Origin: an uncultured Bacilli bacterium
GTDB lineage: Bacteria > Bacillota_I > Bacilli_A > RF39 > UBA660
DNA: 8,145 nucleotides
Reading direction: 5' to 3'
NCBI GenBank assembly: GCA_947627405.1
Contig: CANQVY010000051.1
Span: forward strand, 1 to 8,145
The notes under the pieces were generated by a model, which worked only from the letters and a program-made list of their open reading frames with translations, did not search any database and was not told the DNA's origin. Below, piece after piece: positions 1 through 6,647 of this stretch; position 1 is the first letter of the stretch; each line of letters starts with the position of its first letter. A program made the position numbers and the translations under genes.

Positions 1-82
1 AGTAACTTCCCATATCAATACTTCTAAGTCTTTCTTCTCTTGTTAATAAAGTTTCATATAACTTTTCACCATGTCTAATGTT
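1..82 (-). pseudogene. Headless fragment of an FnlA/CapE-type UDP-GlcNAc 4,6-dehydratase
   Basis: Read on the minus strand from 82, the frame encodes RHGEKLYETLLTREER followed by a segment ending IDMGSY at the window edge. This is the conserved signature found about three quarters of the way through UDP-N-acetylglucosamine 4,6-dehydratase/5-epimerases of the FnlA/WbjB/CapE group (about 340 residues), which start UDP-N-acetyl-L-fucosamine synthesis. Here the first 260 or so residues, with the Rossmann fold and catalytic residues, are absent: the frame is closed by a TAG at 85-83, immediately upstream. The nearest start with a ribosome site (ATG at 90) is out of frame. An internal ATG (13-11) could yield only a C-terminal stub. 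The rest of the fragment lies outside the window. A sequencing or assembly error could explain a one-base shift, but not the missing three quarters. Confidence 0.72.
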
Positions 83-95
83 CTATTCATAATAA

Positions 96-100
96 CCTCC
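96..100 (-). promoter_or_regulatory. Orphan Shine-Dalgarno site and start of a destroyed gene
   Basis: Minus-strand GGAGG lies 5 bases before an ATG at 90, only 17 bases past the stop of the preceding glycosyltransferase, exactly as expected for the next operon gene. That ATG frame ends after 15 codons. The homologous protein sequence that follows is in another frame, so this appears to be the surviving start of a gene whose body was deleted. Confidence 0.6.
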
Positions 101-107
101 ATAGGTT

Positions 108-1274
108 TTATCTATAATAAATATCTAAATATTTCCTCAACATTTCATTTCTATCGACGACAATAAACTTAGTTTTGTTGAAAGAGTTATTTTTAATTAT
201 TTCATTAATGCTTTTAATATTGCCTTGTATAACAATATTAGTTAAATGAACACTTTCAATACTTCCCCCCGTAGAATAAGTAATAACAGGTGTATTACAA
301 GCTTGTGCTTCTAAATTAACAGTTGGATAGTTATCTTCATAAGTTAAATTAAGGAAAACATCACAAGCAGTATAGATTTCAGCAAGTTCTTTTATACTAT
401 TTGTTCTTTCAATTCCTAATATATTTTTAGGGATTTTTTTTAATTGCTCTTGATTTAATCCAACTAATACAATTTGAAATCTATCATCTAACATATTAGA
501 TAATTGAATAAAATCATCTAATCCTTTTTTAGTTGACCAAATACTAGCAACACCTAAAACAATATATTTATCTTCTAAATGATATTTTTCTCTAAAATTA
601 CTTGGTGTTGGTTTAAATATATTTAAATCAATTCCATTATGTATGACTTCTATTCTATATTCTTTTAAGAAAGATTCTTTAACTAAATCAGCTAACCAAT
701 ATGATGGAGTTACAATGGTCATGTTATTTATTCCAGTAAATAAATCTTTTTTATCTTGATAGTTTTTTCTTGATCTATCAAATACTATAGACTTAGGATA
801 TTCTTTCTTCTGAGGACATTTAAAACACCCTGTTTTCCATTTATCACATTTGATATAATCAAAATGTGAACAATGTCCTGTAAAATTCCAACAATCATGA
901 AGCGTCCAAATAATCTTTTTATTACATGTTTTTAAATAACTAAATAGTTCTTTAATATTGATATAATATCCGTGAATATTATGTAAATGAATTACATCCG
1001 GATCATATTCTTTTAACCATTTAATCATTTTTTTAGTTGCATGTTTAGAATAAAAGCCTGCTCTATCAAATATTCTAGATAAACTAGCATGGATATTAAC
1101 TCCAAGATCAGTTCCGATTCTAACGGCATATTTTTGGTATTGGTCTAATACATTTCCTCTACCATAGATAATTTTACATTCATGTCCTTGTTCTTCTAAT
1201 ATTGAAGCTAAATCAGTACAAATCCTACCTGTACTTCCAAAGCCACATACAGAGTTTATTTCAACAATTTTCAT
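108..1274 (-). CDS. Family 4 glycosyltransferase (WcaC-like) with cysteine-rich insert
   Basis: This GT-B retaining glycosyltransferase probably adds one sugar of a capsule or exopolysaccharide repeat unit in the cytoplasm. The N-terminal domain starts with EINSVCGFGSTGRI (5-18), the donor-loop equivalent of this subfamily. DVIHLHNIHGYYINI (93-107) and the insert HDCWNFTGHC (126-135), DKWKTGCFKCPQ (144-155), with cysteines at 128, 135, 143, 150 and 153, are typical of this group. TPSYWLADLV (189-198) and VIHNGID (210-216) lead into the C-terminal donor domain. There NYPTVNLEAQACNTPVITY (315-333) is the subfamily form of the E-x7-E nucleotide-sugar site, with Asp314 and Glu322 in the key places. 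The 388-residue length is normal. TGAGGT lies 6 bases before the ATG. It stands 391 bases after the mutase and precedes a broken dehydratase gene. The donor sugar cannot be read from the sequence. Confidence 0.9.
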   Translation of the reverse strand: MKIVEINSVCGFGSTGRICTDLASILEEQGHECKIIYGRGNVLDQYQKYAVRIGTDLGVNIHASLSRIFDRAGFYSKHATKKMIKWLKEYDPDVIHLHNIHGYYINIKELFSYLKTCNKKIIWTLHDCWNFTGHCSHFDYIKCDKWKTGCFKCPQKKEYPKSIVFDRSRKNYQDKKDLFTGINNMTIVTPSYWLADLVKESFLKEYRIEVIHNGIDLNIFKPTPSNFREKYHLEDKYIVLGVASIWSTKKGLDDFIQLSNMLDDRFQIVLVGLNQEQLKKIPKNILGIERTNSIKELAEIYTACDVFLNLTYEDNYPTVNLEAQACNTPVITYSTGGSIESVHLTNIVIQGNIKSINEIIKNNSFNKTKFIVVDRNEMLRKYLDIYYR

Positions 1275-1541
1275 TTATAAACCTCATTTATATTTTCAGC
1301 ACAACATAAAATAATCTTTTTATATTATGAAGAAGTTTTTAAATTAAAAATCAAATTATTTGCTACTAAAATACAAGAATCTGTTGCACGCTTCCTATCG
1401 AAGTGTTTAAATTTATCAACGCCACTAAGGTTTTATATGAAAAATTTTGCCCTACTATATTTTATTTTTTTAATTTCAAATTTAACATCTTTTCCTAGTC
1501 TGCAATAATTTATTTTTAAAAAATATAGGTGTTCTTTTATT

Positions 1542-1562
1542 TAGTTTTTAGTTATAAAACTA
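1542..1562. repeat. AT-rich inverted repeat, weak candidate for transcript end
   Basis: TAGTTTT and AAAACTA form a perfect 7-base-pair stem around a 7-base loop, about 100 bases after the mutase stop. Each arm has a single G-C pair and no T-run follows on the minus strand, so it is a poor intrinsic terminator. It may be chance in AT-rich sequence. Confidence 0.2.
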
Positions 1563-1571
1563 TGTAACATC

Positions 1572-1658
1572 TTATTTCTTTCTCCATACAAACCTATTAA
1601 TAACATTTGTATAGGATTGTATAATCTTAACCACTTTTTCTGATACATTTAAATCCAT
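1572..1658 (-). other. 28-codon open frame just after the mutase, possibly a gene remnant
   Basis: An ATG 8 bases past the mutase stop opens a 28-codon frame ending in TAA. The peptide begins MDLNVSEKVV and ends NVINRFVWRKK, with alternating hydrophobic and polar residues, two aromatics and a basic tail, so it looks more like protein than random AT-rich sequence. There is no Shine-Dalgarno site before the ATG, and the frame is closed upstream by a TGA inside the mutase gene. I do not recognise the family. It could be a small gene, the 3' remnant of a lost gene, or chance. Confidence 0.25.
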
Positions 1659-1665
1659 ATAATCA

Positions 1666-3366
1666 TTAGTACTTATAAATCATTTTATCAATTTCATTAT
1701 GAATTATTTTTTCATAAACTTTTACTTGATTTTTTGTTTTACCATTAACAGAAATATAAACTTTTAATTTGGGTTCAGTCCCTGAAGGACGAATTACCAC
1801 AGAACAATGATTATCAAGTGTGAACTTTAAAACATCTGATATTGGTAAATCATCTATTCCTTTTAAATAATCTAAACATTCAAGAACTTTATATTCACCT
1901 ATATTAGTTATTCCATGCCTTAATTTACGCATAATGCTTTGCATTAAATTAAATCCTTCTATTCCTTCAAAATTATATGAGTATAGTGTATTTTTATAAT
2001 ATCCATATTTATTATATAAATCATCTAATTTTTCGATTAAATTTATATGGTTTGTTTTATAATATGCAAACATTTCACAAATTAATGTTACTCCATTTAC
2101 AGCATCTTTGTCCCTAACATATGTACCACTTAAATATCCATAACTTTCTTCAAAACCCAAAATATAGGAATCAAGTTTATTCTCTTTTTCTAAAAAACCT
2201 ATTTTTTCTCCAATAAACTTAAAGCCTGTTAATAAGTTAATGGTTTTTACACCATAGGATGAAGCTACTTTTTCTGCCATATCTGTTGTGACAATAGTTT
2301 TAATTAATATAGGTCCTTTTGGCATTTTATTGTGCTTAATTCTTTGTGAACAAATATAATCCAACAGTAATATGCCCGTTTCATTTCCAGATAACAATTT
2401 CATTTCTTCTGTTTTATTATCTTTTACAGCAATTCCTACCCTATCACAATCAGGGTCTGTTGCAAGTAGTATTTCAGCATTATACTTCTTTGCATATTTC
2501 ATTCCTAATTCCATTGCCTCTATTACTTCAGGATTTGGATAAGGACATGTTGGAAAATTTCCATCAGGATTTTCTTGTTCTTTTACAACTTTAACGTTCG
2601 TAAATCCTTCTTCATTTAGTGCTCTTAAAATAGGTTTAAGACCAGTACCATTTAATGGCGAATAGATAATTGAAACATCACGATTGATTTGATCTTTAAA
2701 TAATACGGATTGCATTTTAATTTCTTCTATAAAACTATCATATACTTCACTAGGTATGTAATTAATTATTTTTTTATTAACACATTCATCATAATCTATT
2801 CGTATTACATCTTTAAATATATCAATTTTTTCTATTTCTATATATATATCATTTGCCATTTGAGTGGTAATTTGACAACCATCAAATCCATATACTTTAT
2901 AACCATTATATTTAGCTGGATTGTGTGATGCTGTTATCATAATGCCAGCTGAACAACGTAGGTATCTAACTGCATATGATAAACATGGTGTAGGCATAAG
3001 TTCAGAATATATATATACCTTAATATGATTTGCAGCAAATACACTTGAAGCAATTTGCGCAAATTCTTTTGACATAATTCTACTATCATAAGAAACTGCA
3101 ATGCTTCTGTGATTTAATTCAAAATGTTTTATTACATAATTAGCAAGTCCTTGGGATGCTTTAGCAACTGTATATATATTCATCCTATTTGTTCCTGCTC
3201 CCAAAATACCACGTAATCCCCCTGTTCCAAATGATAAATTTTTATAAAATCTATCATTAATTTCTTTTGGATAATTGGAGATTTCTTTTAATTCATTTTT
3301 TGTATTTAAATCGACAACTTCTGATTTAAGCCATGAATTATATTCTATGTCAATATTTTTTTCCAT
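1666..3366 (-). CDS. Phosphohexomutase: phosphomannomutase/phosphoglucomutase, PgcA-like
   Basis: This member of the alpha-D-phosphohexomutase superfamily moves phosphate between C6 and C1 of a hexose. Its place after manA and manC suggests that it supplies mannose-1-phosphate, so it acts as the ManB step. All four superfamily loops are present: the active-site serine loop TASHNP (145-150, phosphoserine Ser147), the metal-binding loop DPDCDR (304-309), the sugar-binding loop GFEESYGY (404-411) and the phosphate-binding loop RPSGTEPK (526-533). FGTGGLRG (46-53) is the N-terminal signature. At 566 residues it belongs to the long PgcA/Pgm type (about 570-580) rather than the short ManB/AlgC type (about 450-460), so activity on glucose phosphates is also likely and no symbol is given. 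GGTGA stands 7 bases before the ATG and the manA stop is 19 bases upstream. It is the last tightly packed gene of the cassette. Confidence 0.93.
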   Translation of the reverse strand: MEKNIDIEYNSWLKSEVVDLNTKNELKEISNYPKEINDRFYKNLSFGTGGLRGILGAGTNRMNIYTVAKASQGLANYVIKHFELNHRSIAVSYDSRIMSKEFAQIASSVFAANHIKVYIYSELMPTPCLSYAVRYLRCSAGIMITASHNPAKYNGYKVYGFDGCQITTQMANDIYIEIEKIDIFKDVIRIDYDECVNKKIINYIPSEVYDSFIEEIKMQSVLFKDQINRDVSIIYSPLNGTGLKPILRALNEEGFTNVKVVKEQENPDGNFPTCPYPNPEVIEAMELGMKYAKKYNAEILLATDPDCDRVGIAVKDNKTEEMKLLSGNETGILLLDYICSQRIKHNKMPKGPILIKTIVTTDMAEKVASSYGVKTINLLTGFKFIGEKIGFLEKENKLDSYILGFEESYGYLSGTYVRDKDAVNGVTLICEMFAYYKTNHINLIEKLDDLYNKYGYYKNTLYSYNFEGIEGFNLMQSIMRKLRHGITNIGEYKVLECLDYLKGIDDLPISDVLKFTLDNHCSVVIRPSGTEPKLKVYISVNGKTKNQVKVYEKIIHNEIDKMIYKY

Positions 3367-3385
3367 TATAATTTCACCATTTAAT

Positions 3386-4411
3386 TTAACATCTCACATC
3401 TAAAAATTTAGCTTTTCCATGAATTTTGCATTCCACTGAATTAGCAGGAAAGAATATTGTGTCCCCTTTGAAGAAATCAATTATTTTAATTTCATTGTTT
3501 TCTTCATAACGAATAGATCCACACCCATCAAAACACATTAAAATTCTAAATGATAACTTATCACTTTTAAATGATAATGTTTCTCTTAACACTTCTGTGT
3601 TAACAAGCATTCTATTTACCTCAAAATAATTACATATACAAAGTGTTTCATGTGCACAACCTTGTTCATATTTTAGAATTCTCATCGGTTGATGAATATT
3701 AACTTTACTTTTGTAATCTAGTACATCTAAAGCTTTTTTTATATGTAGTTCTCTTTTATTTCCTTTTTTATCTACTCTATCATAATCATAAAGTCTATAG
3801 GTAAGATTTGAGTTTTCTTGAATTTCTATAATTAATGATCCTTTTCCAATAGCATGTATTGTTCCTGAATCAATAAAATAAATTTCATTTTTTTTAATTG
3901 GAACACGCTGAAGATAAATCTCTAAAAAACCTCTTTTTAAACTATCTTCAATACTCTTTCTATCTACATTTCTATTAAAACCATAAACTATTTCTGACTC
4001 TATTGATGCATCAACTACATACCACATTTCACTTTTCCCCTGTTGCCCATGTTCATTTATTTTTGCATATTCATCAGATGGATGTACCTGTACTGATAAA
4101 TCTTCTTTTGCATCAATATATTTTGCCATTATAGGTAAATCATTTTTACCCTTGTGCCTAGTTCCTAAAATCTCAGGATGTATTTGAATTAATTCTTTTA
4201 GAGTAAGCCCTTTATATTCACCACTTGCTATTTGAGAAATTCCATCGGGATGTGTGGAACATTCCCATGTTTCAGCTAAGGGTTTCATATCGATTCCCTT
4301 GCCAAACTCCGTATTCAATTTATTCCCACCCCATAAATAATCTTTACCGACTGGTTTTAGTAAAAACGGAAATGAAAAGTTTTTATTCAAGTGTGAATTT
4401 TTGCTTATCAT
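3386..4411 (-). CDS. manA: Mannose-6-phosphate isomerase, class I (zinc cupin)
   Basis: ManA interconverts fructose-6-phosphate and mannose-6-phosphate, drawing carbon from glycolysis into GDP-mannose. The 341-residue protein is of the short Bacillus-like class I type. Expected zinc ligands are Gln108 and His110 (SVQVHPSDEYA), Glu128 (GKSEMWYV) and His186 (SGTIHAIGKG). The active-site Arg region is TYRLYDYDR (204-212). The N-terminal LKPVGKDYLWGGNKL (18-32) and ETWECSTHPDG (47-57) are standard, and a second small cupin follows at about 260-335. The first 29 bases overlap the end of manC. The ATG at 4411 is preferred because AAGGAAA lies upstream, inside manC; a TTG at codon 8 (4390) is a weaker alternative, and conserved sequence begins only near residue 14. 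The protein ends in a cysteine. The next gene follows after 19 bases. Confidence 0.95.
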   Translation of the reverse strand: MISKNSHLNKNFSFPFLLKPVGKDYLWGGNKLNTEFGKGIDMKPLAETWECSTHPDGISQIASGEYKGLTLKELIQIHPEILGTRHKGKNDLPIMAKYIDAKEDLSVQVHPSDEYAKINEHGQQGKSEMWYVVDASIESEIVYGFNRNVDRKSIEDSLKRGFLEIYLQRVPIKKNEIYFIDSGTIHAIGKGSLIIEIQENSNLTYRLYDYDRVDKKGNKRELHIKKALDVLDYKSKVNIHQPMRILKYEQGCAHETLCICNYFEVNRMLVNTEVLRETLSFKSDKLSFRILMCFDGCGSIRYEENNEIKIIDFFKGDTIFFPANSVECKIHGKAKFLDVRC

Positions 4412-5696
4412 TCGCGTTGATTTCCTTCCCTAATTGTACTTCAATTAATTTTAAAGTTGTTTCAGCAAAAATAGTATGTTTACAACCCACATTTATTGCT
4501 ATAACATCTCCAGGTGAAACATTTTGTTCCATGCCATCAACAATAGTCCTTCCCTTACCTTCGATTACGACCCATACTTCATTTCGATGCATGTGGTTAT
4601 GATAATTCATTTTATTTCCTTTGTTTAATGTTACTTTAATTGTAAGACTTTCTTTTTCAACATCTAATACTTGATAACTTCCCCATGACTTTTCAGCAAA
4701 CATGATTTGTTGCTCAAATTGTTCAACAAATGGTTTGATAAAGCAGGATTCATTTTTATCTGAAATTAAAATCCCCTCGGAACTTGCAGATATAACAACA
4801 TCATGTAAACCCATTGCTAAGATGGGTCTATCTAGTTCATTTAGAATATGAACATTTGAACATGTTTCATTCATAATACCTCTACCAATAATCGTATCAT
4901 CAATTGTTTCGGTTAAAGTATTCCATGTTCCAATATCTTTCCACTTTCCATTGAAACGAAGCACTTGAATATTTTTTTCTTTTTCAACAACAGCATAATC
5001 AAAACTAATTTTCTTTAAGTTTTCATAATTTGCGTAAAAATCATTATAGTCCGTGAAATTTAACAACTCATGTGCTTTATCTAAAACATATTTAATTTTA
5101 TATGCAAATACTCCACCATTCCATAATGCATGTTGTTGAATATATTTTTCTGCAGCTTTTGTATCAGGTTTTTCTTTAAATTCAGCAACATAACTAACAT
5201 TATCATTTGTTTTTGGAATAATATAACCATATTTTTCGCTCGGATAAGTTGGCTTAATTCCCATCAAAACCAAATTTGCCTCATTCTTTTTTGCTTGTTC
5301 ATTTAATTTTTTTAAACATTCGAAATAATCCTTTTCAACAAATGGATCAACTGGACATACGACAACATATTCATTTTCAGATATATTTTTAACATCGCGT
5401 AAATATAAAGTTGCAAGTACAATCGCTGGAAATGTATCACGTCTTGATGGCTCTATAGATATACCAATATCATTTCCCAATTGATTATGAATTAATGAAA
5501 CTTGTGTTTTTGATGTTGCAATGGTAATATTAGAATCTATATCCACTTCTTTGATTTGTCTATAAACCCTTTGTACCATTGATTCATATTCACCTTGGTC
5601 ATTTTTAAAGATTTTTATGAATTGTTTTGAGCGAATATCGTTGGATAAAGGCCACAACCTTTTTCCCGAGCCACCTGATAAAAGAATAATATTCAT
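4383..5696 (-). CDS. manC: Mannose-1-phosphate guanylyltransferase with C-terminal cupin (type II PMI-like) domain
   Basis: This enzyme should join GTP and mannose-1-phosphate to give GDP-mannose and pyrophosphate, supplying Gmd. Residues 1 to about 265 are the nucleotidyltransferase domain: the GTP-binding loop GGSGKRLWPLS (8-18), KQF (24-26), EPSRRDTFPAI (82-92), FKEKPD (173-178), WNGGVFAYK (192-200) and DYAVVEKE...WKDIGTW (233-258). A linking region follows, then a cupin at about 335-422 with the metal-site pattern YHNHMHRNEVW (365-375) and a PGDVIAI strand, as in type II mannose-6-phosphate isomerase domains. At 437 residues it is somewhat shorter than typical bifunctional ManC (about 470-480). 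The usual D-H of the P-x-D-H motif is here PVDPF (115-119), and EPSRRDTFP replaces the common EPxxRNTAP, so it belongs to a divergent branch; GDP specificity rests on context. It starts 3 bases after fcl, with GAGG 6 bases before the ATG, inside fcl. Confidence 0.9.
   Translation of the reverse strand: MNIILLSGGSGKRLWPLSNDIRSKQFIKIFKNDQGEYESMVQRVYRQIKEVDIDSNITIATSKTQVSLIHNQLGNDIGISIEPSRRDTFPAIVLATLYLRDVKNISENEYVVVCPVDPFVEKDYFECLKKLNEQAKKNEANLVLMGIKPTYPSEKYGYIIPKTNDNVSYVAEFKEKPDTKAAEKYIQQHALWNGGVFAYKIKYVLDKAHELLNFTDYNDFYANYENLKKISFDYAVVEKEKNIQVLRFNGKWKDIGTWNTLTETIDDTIIGRGIMNETCSNVHILNELDRPILAMGLHDVVISASSEGILISDKNESCFIKPFVEQFEQQIMFAEKSWGSYQVLDVEKESLTIKVTLNKGNKMNYHNHMHRNEVWVVIEGKGRTIVDGMEQNVSPGDVIAINVGCKHTIFAETTLKLIEVQLGKEINANDKQKFTLE
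4421..4427 (-). promoter_or_regulatory. manA Shine-Dalgarno site inside the manC coding region
   Basis: Minus-strand AAGGAAA, about 10 bases before the ATG at 4411, lies wholly within the last codons of manC. It supports the overlapping ATG start of manA over the later TTG at 4390. Confidence 0.6.
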
Positions 5697-5699
5697 ATT

Positions 5700-6644
5700 C
5701 TACCTCTCAATTCTAATAGGATTATTTAGAAAATCATGATATGCATACTTTATTCCGTCAACTAATTCCGTTTTGTATGTCCATCCTAGTTTTGTTGCTT
5801 TAGAAACATCTAATAGTTTTCTTGGAGTTCCATTAGGTTTAGATGTGTCCCAAATGATTTTTCCTTTGTATCCAACAATTTCAGCAACCATCTTTGCTAG
5901 TTCTTTAATTGAAATTTCTTTACCTGTTCCTGCATTTACTGTTTCATTACCACTATAACTATTCATTAGAAAAACACAAAGTTCTGCTAAATCATCTACA
6001 TATAAAAATTCTCTTAAGGGACTTCCATCTCCCCAACATGTAACTGTAGGAGCATTAGATATTTTTGCTTCATGAAATCTTCTAATTAAAGCTGGAAGTA
6101 CATGAGAATGAGTGGGATGATAATTGTCATTTATTCCATATAAATTAGTCGGCATAACAGAAATGTAATCTGTACCATATTGTGTGTTTAAGAATTCACA
6201 ATATTTAAGTCCGGATATTTTTGCAAGTGCATAAGCTTCATTTGTTTTTTCAAGTGAACTAGTAAGTAAACAACTTTCCTTCATTGGTTGAGGAGCAAGT
6301 CTTGGATATATACAAGAAGATCCTAAAAACAAAAGTTTTTTGCAACCATTTTTCCAAGCAGAATGAATAACATTCATTTCTAGAATTATGTTCTCATACA
6401 TAAAATCGGCAAGTGCATTTTTGTTAGCTTCAATTCCACCAACTTTTGCCGCTGCTAAGAATACATATTCTGGTTTTTCATTTTCAAAAAAATTTTCAAC
6501 AGCAAGTTGGTTTATTAAATCAAGTTCTTGGTGAGTACGTGTAATAATATTTTTATATCCCTGTTTATTTAATTCTCTAACTATAGCTGAACCAACCATA
6601 CCACGATGTCCAGCAACATATATTTTTGCATTTTTTTCCATCAT
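5700..6644 (-). CDS. fcl: GDP-L-fucose synthase (GDP-4-keto-6-deoxymannose 3,5-epimerase/4-reductase)
   Basis: Fcl (also called WcaG) epimerises the Gmd product at C3 and C5 and reduces it at C4 with NADPH, giving GDP-L-fucose. The 314-residue protein is full length. The nucleotide motif GHRGMVG is at residues 12-18. LGSSCIYP carries catalytic Ser109 and Cys111, Tyr138 and Lys142 form YALAK, and His181 in SHVLPALIRRF matches the second epimerisation acid/base residue (E. coli numbering is two lower for each). WGDGSPLREFLYVDDLA (204-220) is also characteristic. Two ATGs lie in tandem (6644 and 6641); AAAGGGA ends 6 bases before the first and 9 before the second, so either could be used. The ribosome site is made of the last codons of gmd, with only 3 bases between the gmd stop and the first ATG, which indicates coupled translation. 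Confidence 0.97.
   Translation of the reverse strand: MMEKNAKIYVAGHRGMVGSAIVRELNKQGYKNIITRTHQELDLINQLAVENFFENEKPEYVFLAAAKVGGIEANKNALADFMYENIILEMNVIHSAWKNGCKKLLFLGSSCIYPRLAPQPMKESCLLTSSLEKTNEAYALAKISGLKYCEFLNTQYGTDYISVMPTNLYGINDNYHPTHSHVLPALIRRFHEAKISNAPTVTCWGDGSPLREFLYVDDLAELCVFLMNSYSGNETVNAGTGKEISIKELAKMVAEIVGYKGKIIWDTSKPNGTPRKLLDVSKATKLGWTYKTELVDGIKYAYHDFLNNPIRIER
5703..5706 (-). promoter_or_regulatory. manC Shine-Dalgarno site embedded in the fcl 3' end
   Basis: Minus-strand GAGG, within GAGAGG, is formed by the last sense codons of fcl (Glu-Arg). It lies 6 bases before the manC ATG and spans the approach to the fcl TAG stop. The arrangement repeats that at the gmd-fcl joint. Confidence 0.75.
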
Positions 6645-6647
6645 GAT

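Larger units (their letters stand above)
1275..1665. other. 391-base AT-rich gap with no recognised gene
   Basis: This is the only long non-coding stretch in the window and it breaks an otherwise closely packed set of genes. I see no tRNA, no GC-rich terminator with a T-run and no riboswitch. It holds a 28-codon open frame next to the mutase stop (1572-1658), a 35-codon stop-to-stop frame (1325-1432), AT-only palindromes, and a patch at about 1381-1430 that is visibly richer in GC than its flanks. The likeliest reading is a scar holding remnants of lost genes, plus whatever promoter drives the family 4 glycosyltransferase. I could not find a convincing -35/-10 pair. Confidence 0.6.

Noticed and set aside
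1275..1370. Promoter for the family 4 glycosyltransferase (TTGATT with a CATAAT/TAATAT hexamer)
   Set aside because: The spacings (about 19-21 bases) and hexamer matches are poor, and AT-rich sequence gives many such matches.
1388..1406. Hairpin ACGCTTC-ctatc-GAAGTGT as a terminator
   Set aside because: The stem is better on the plus strand (a G-T wobble there, an A-C mismatch on the minus strand), where no gene needs terminating, and no T-run follows.
1511..1525. Palindrome TATTTTTAAAAAATA
   Set aside because: It is AT-only with almost no loop, and is expected by chance in sequence this AT-rich.
2346..2928. Plus-strand open frames of 82 and 72 codons (2346-2594, 2710-2928)
   Set aside because: They lie opposite the intact mutase gene, have low-complexity Phe/Tyr/Ile/Leu-rich translations and no ribosome sites, so they are antisense shadows.
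4225..4602. Plus-strand 125-codon open frame opposite the manC/manA joint
   Set aside because: Both opposing minus-strand genes show conserved family motifs through this stretch; the plus-strand translation resembles nothing I know.
5773..5958. Plus-strand 61-codon frame opposite fcl
   Set aside because: It is antisense to the conserved C-terminal part of Fcl and has no support of its own.
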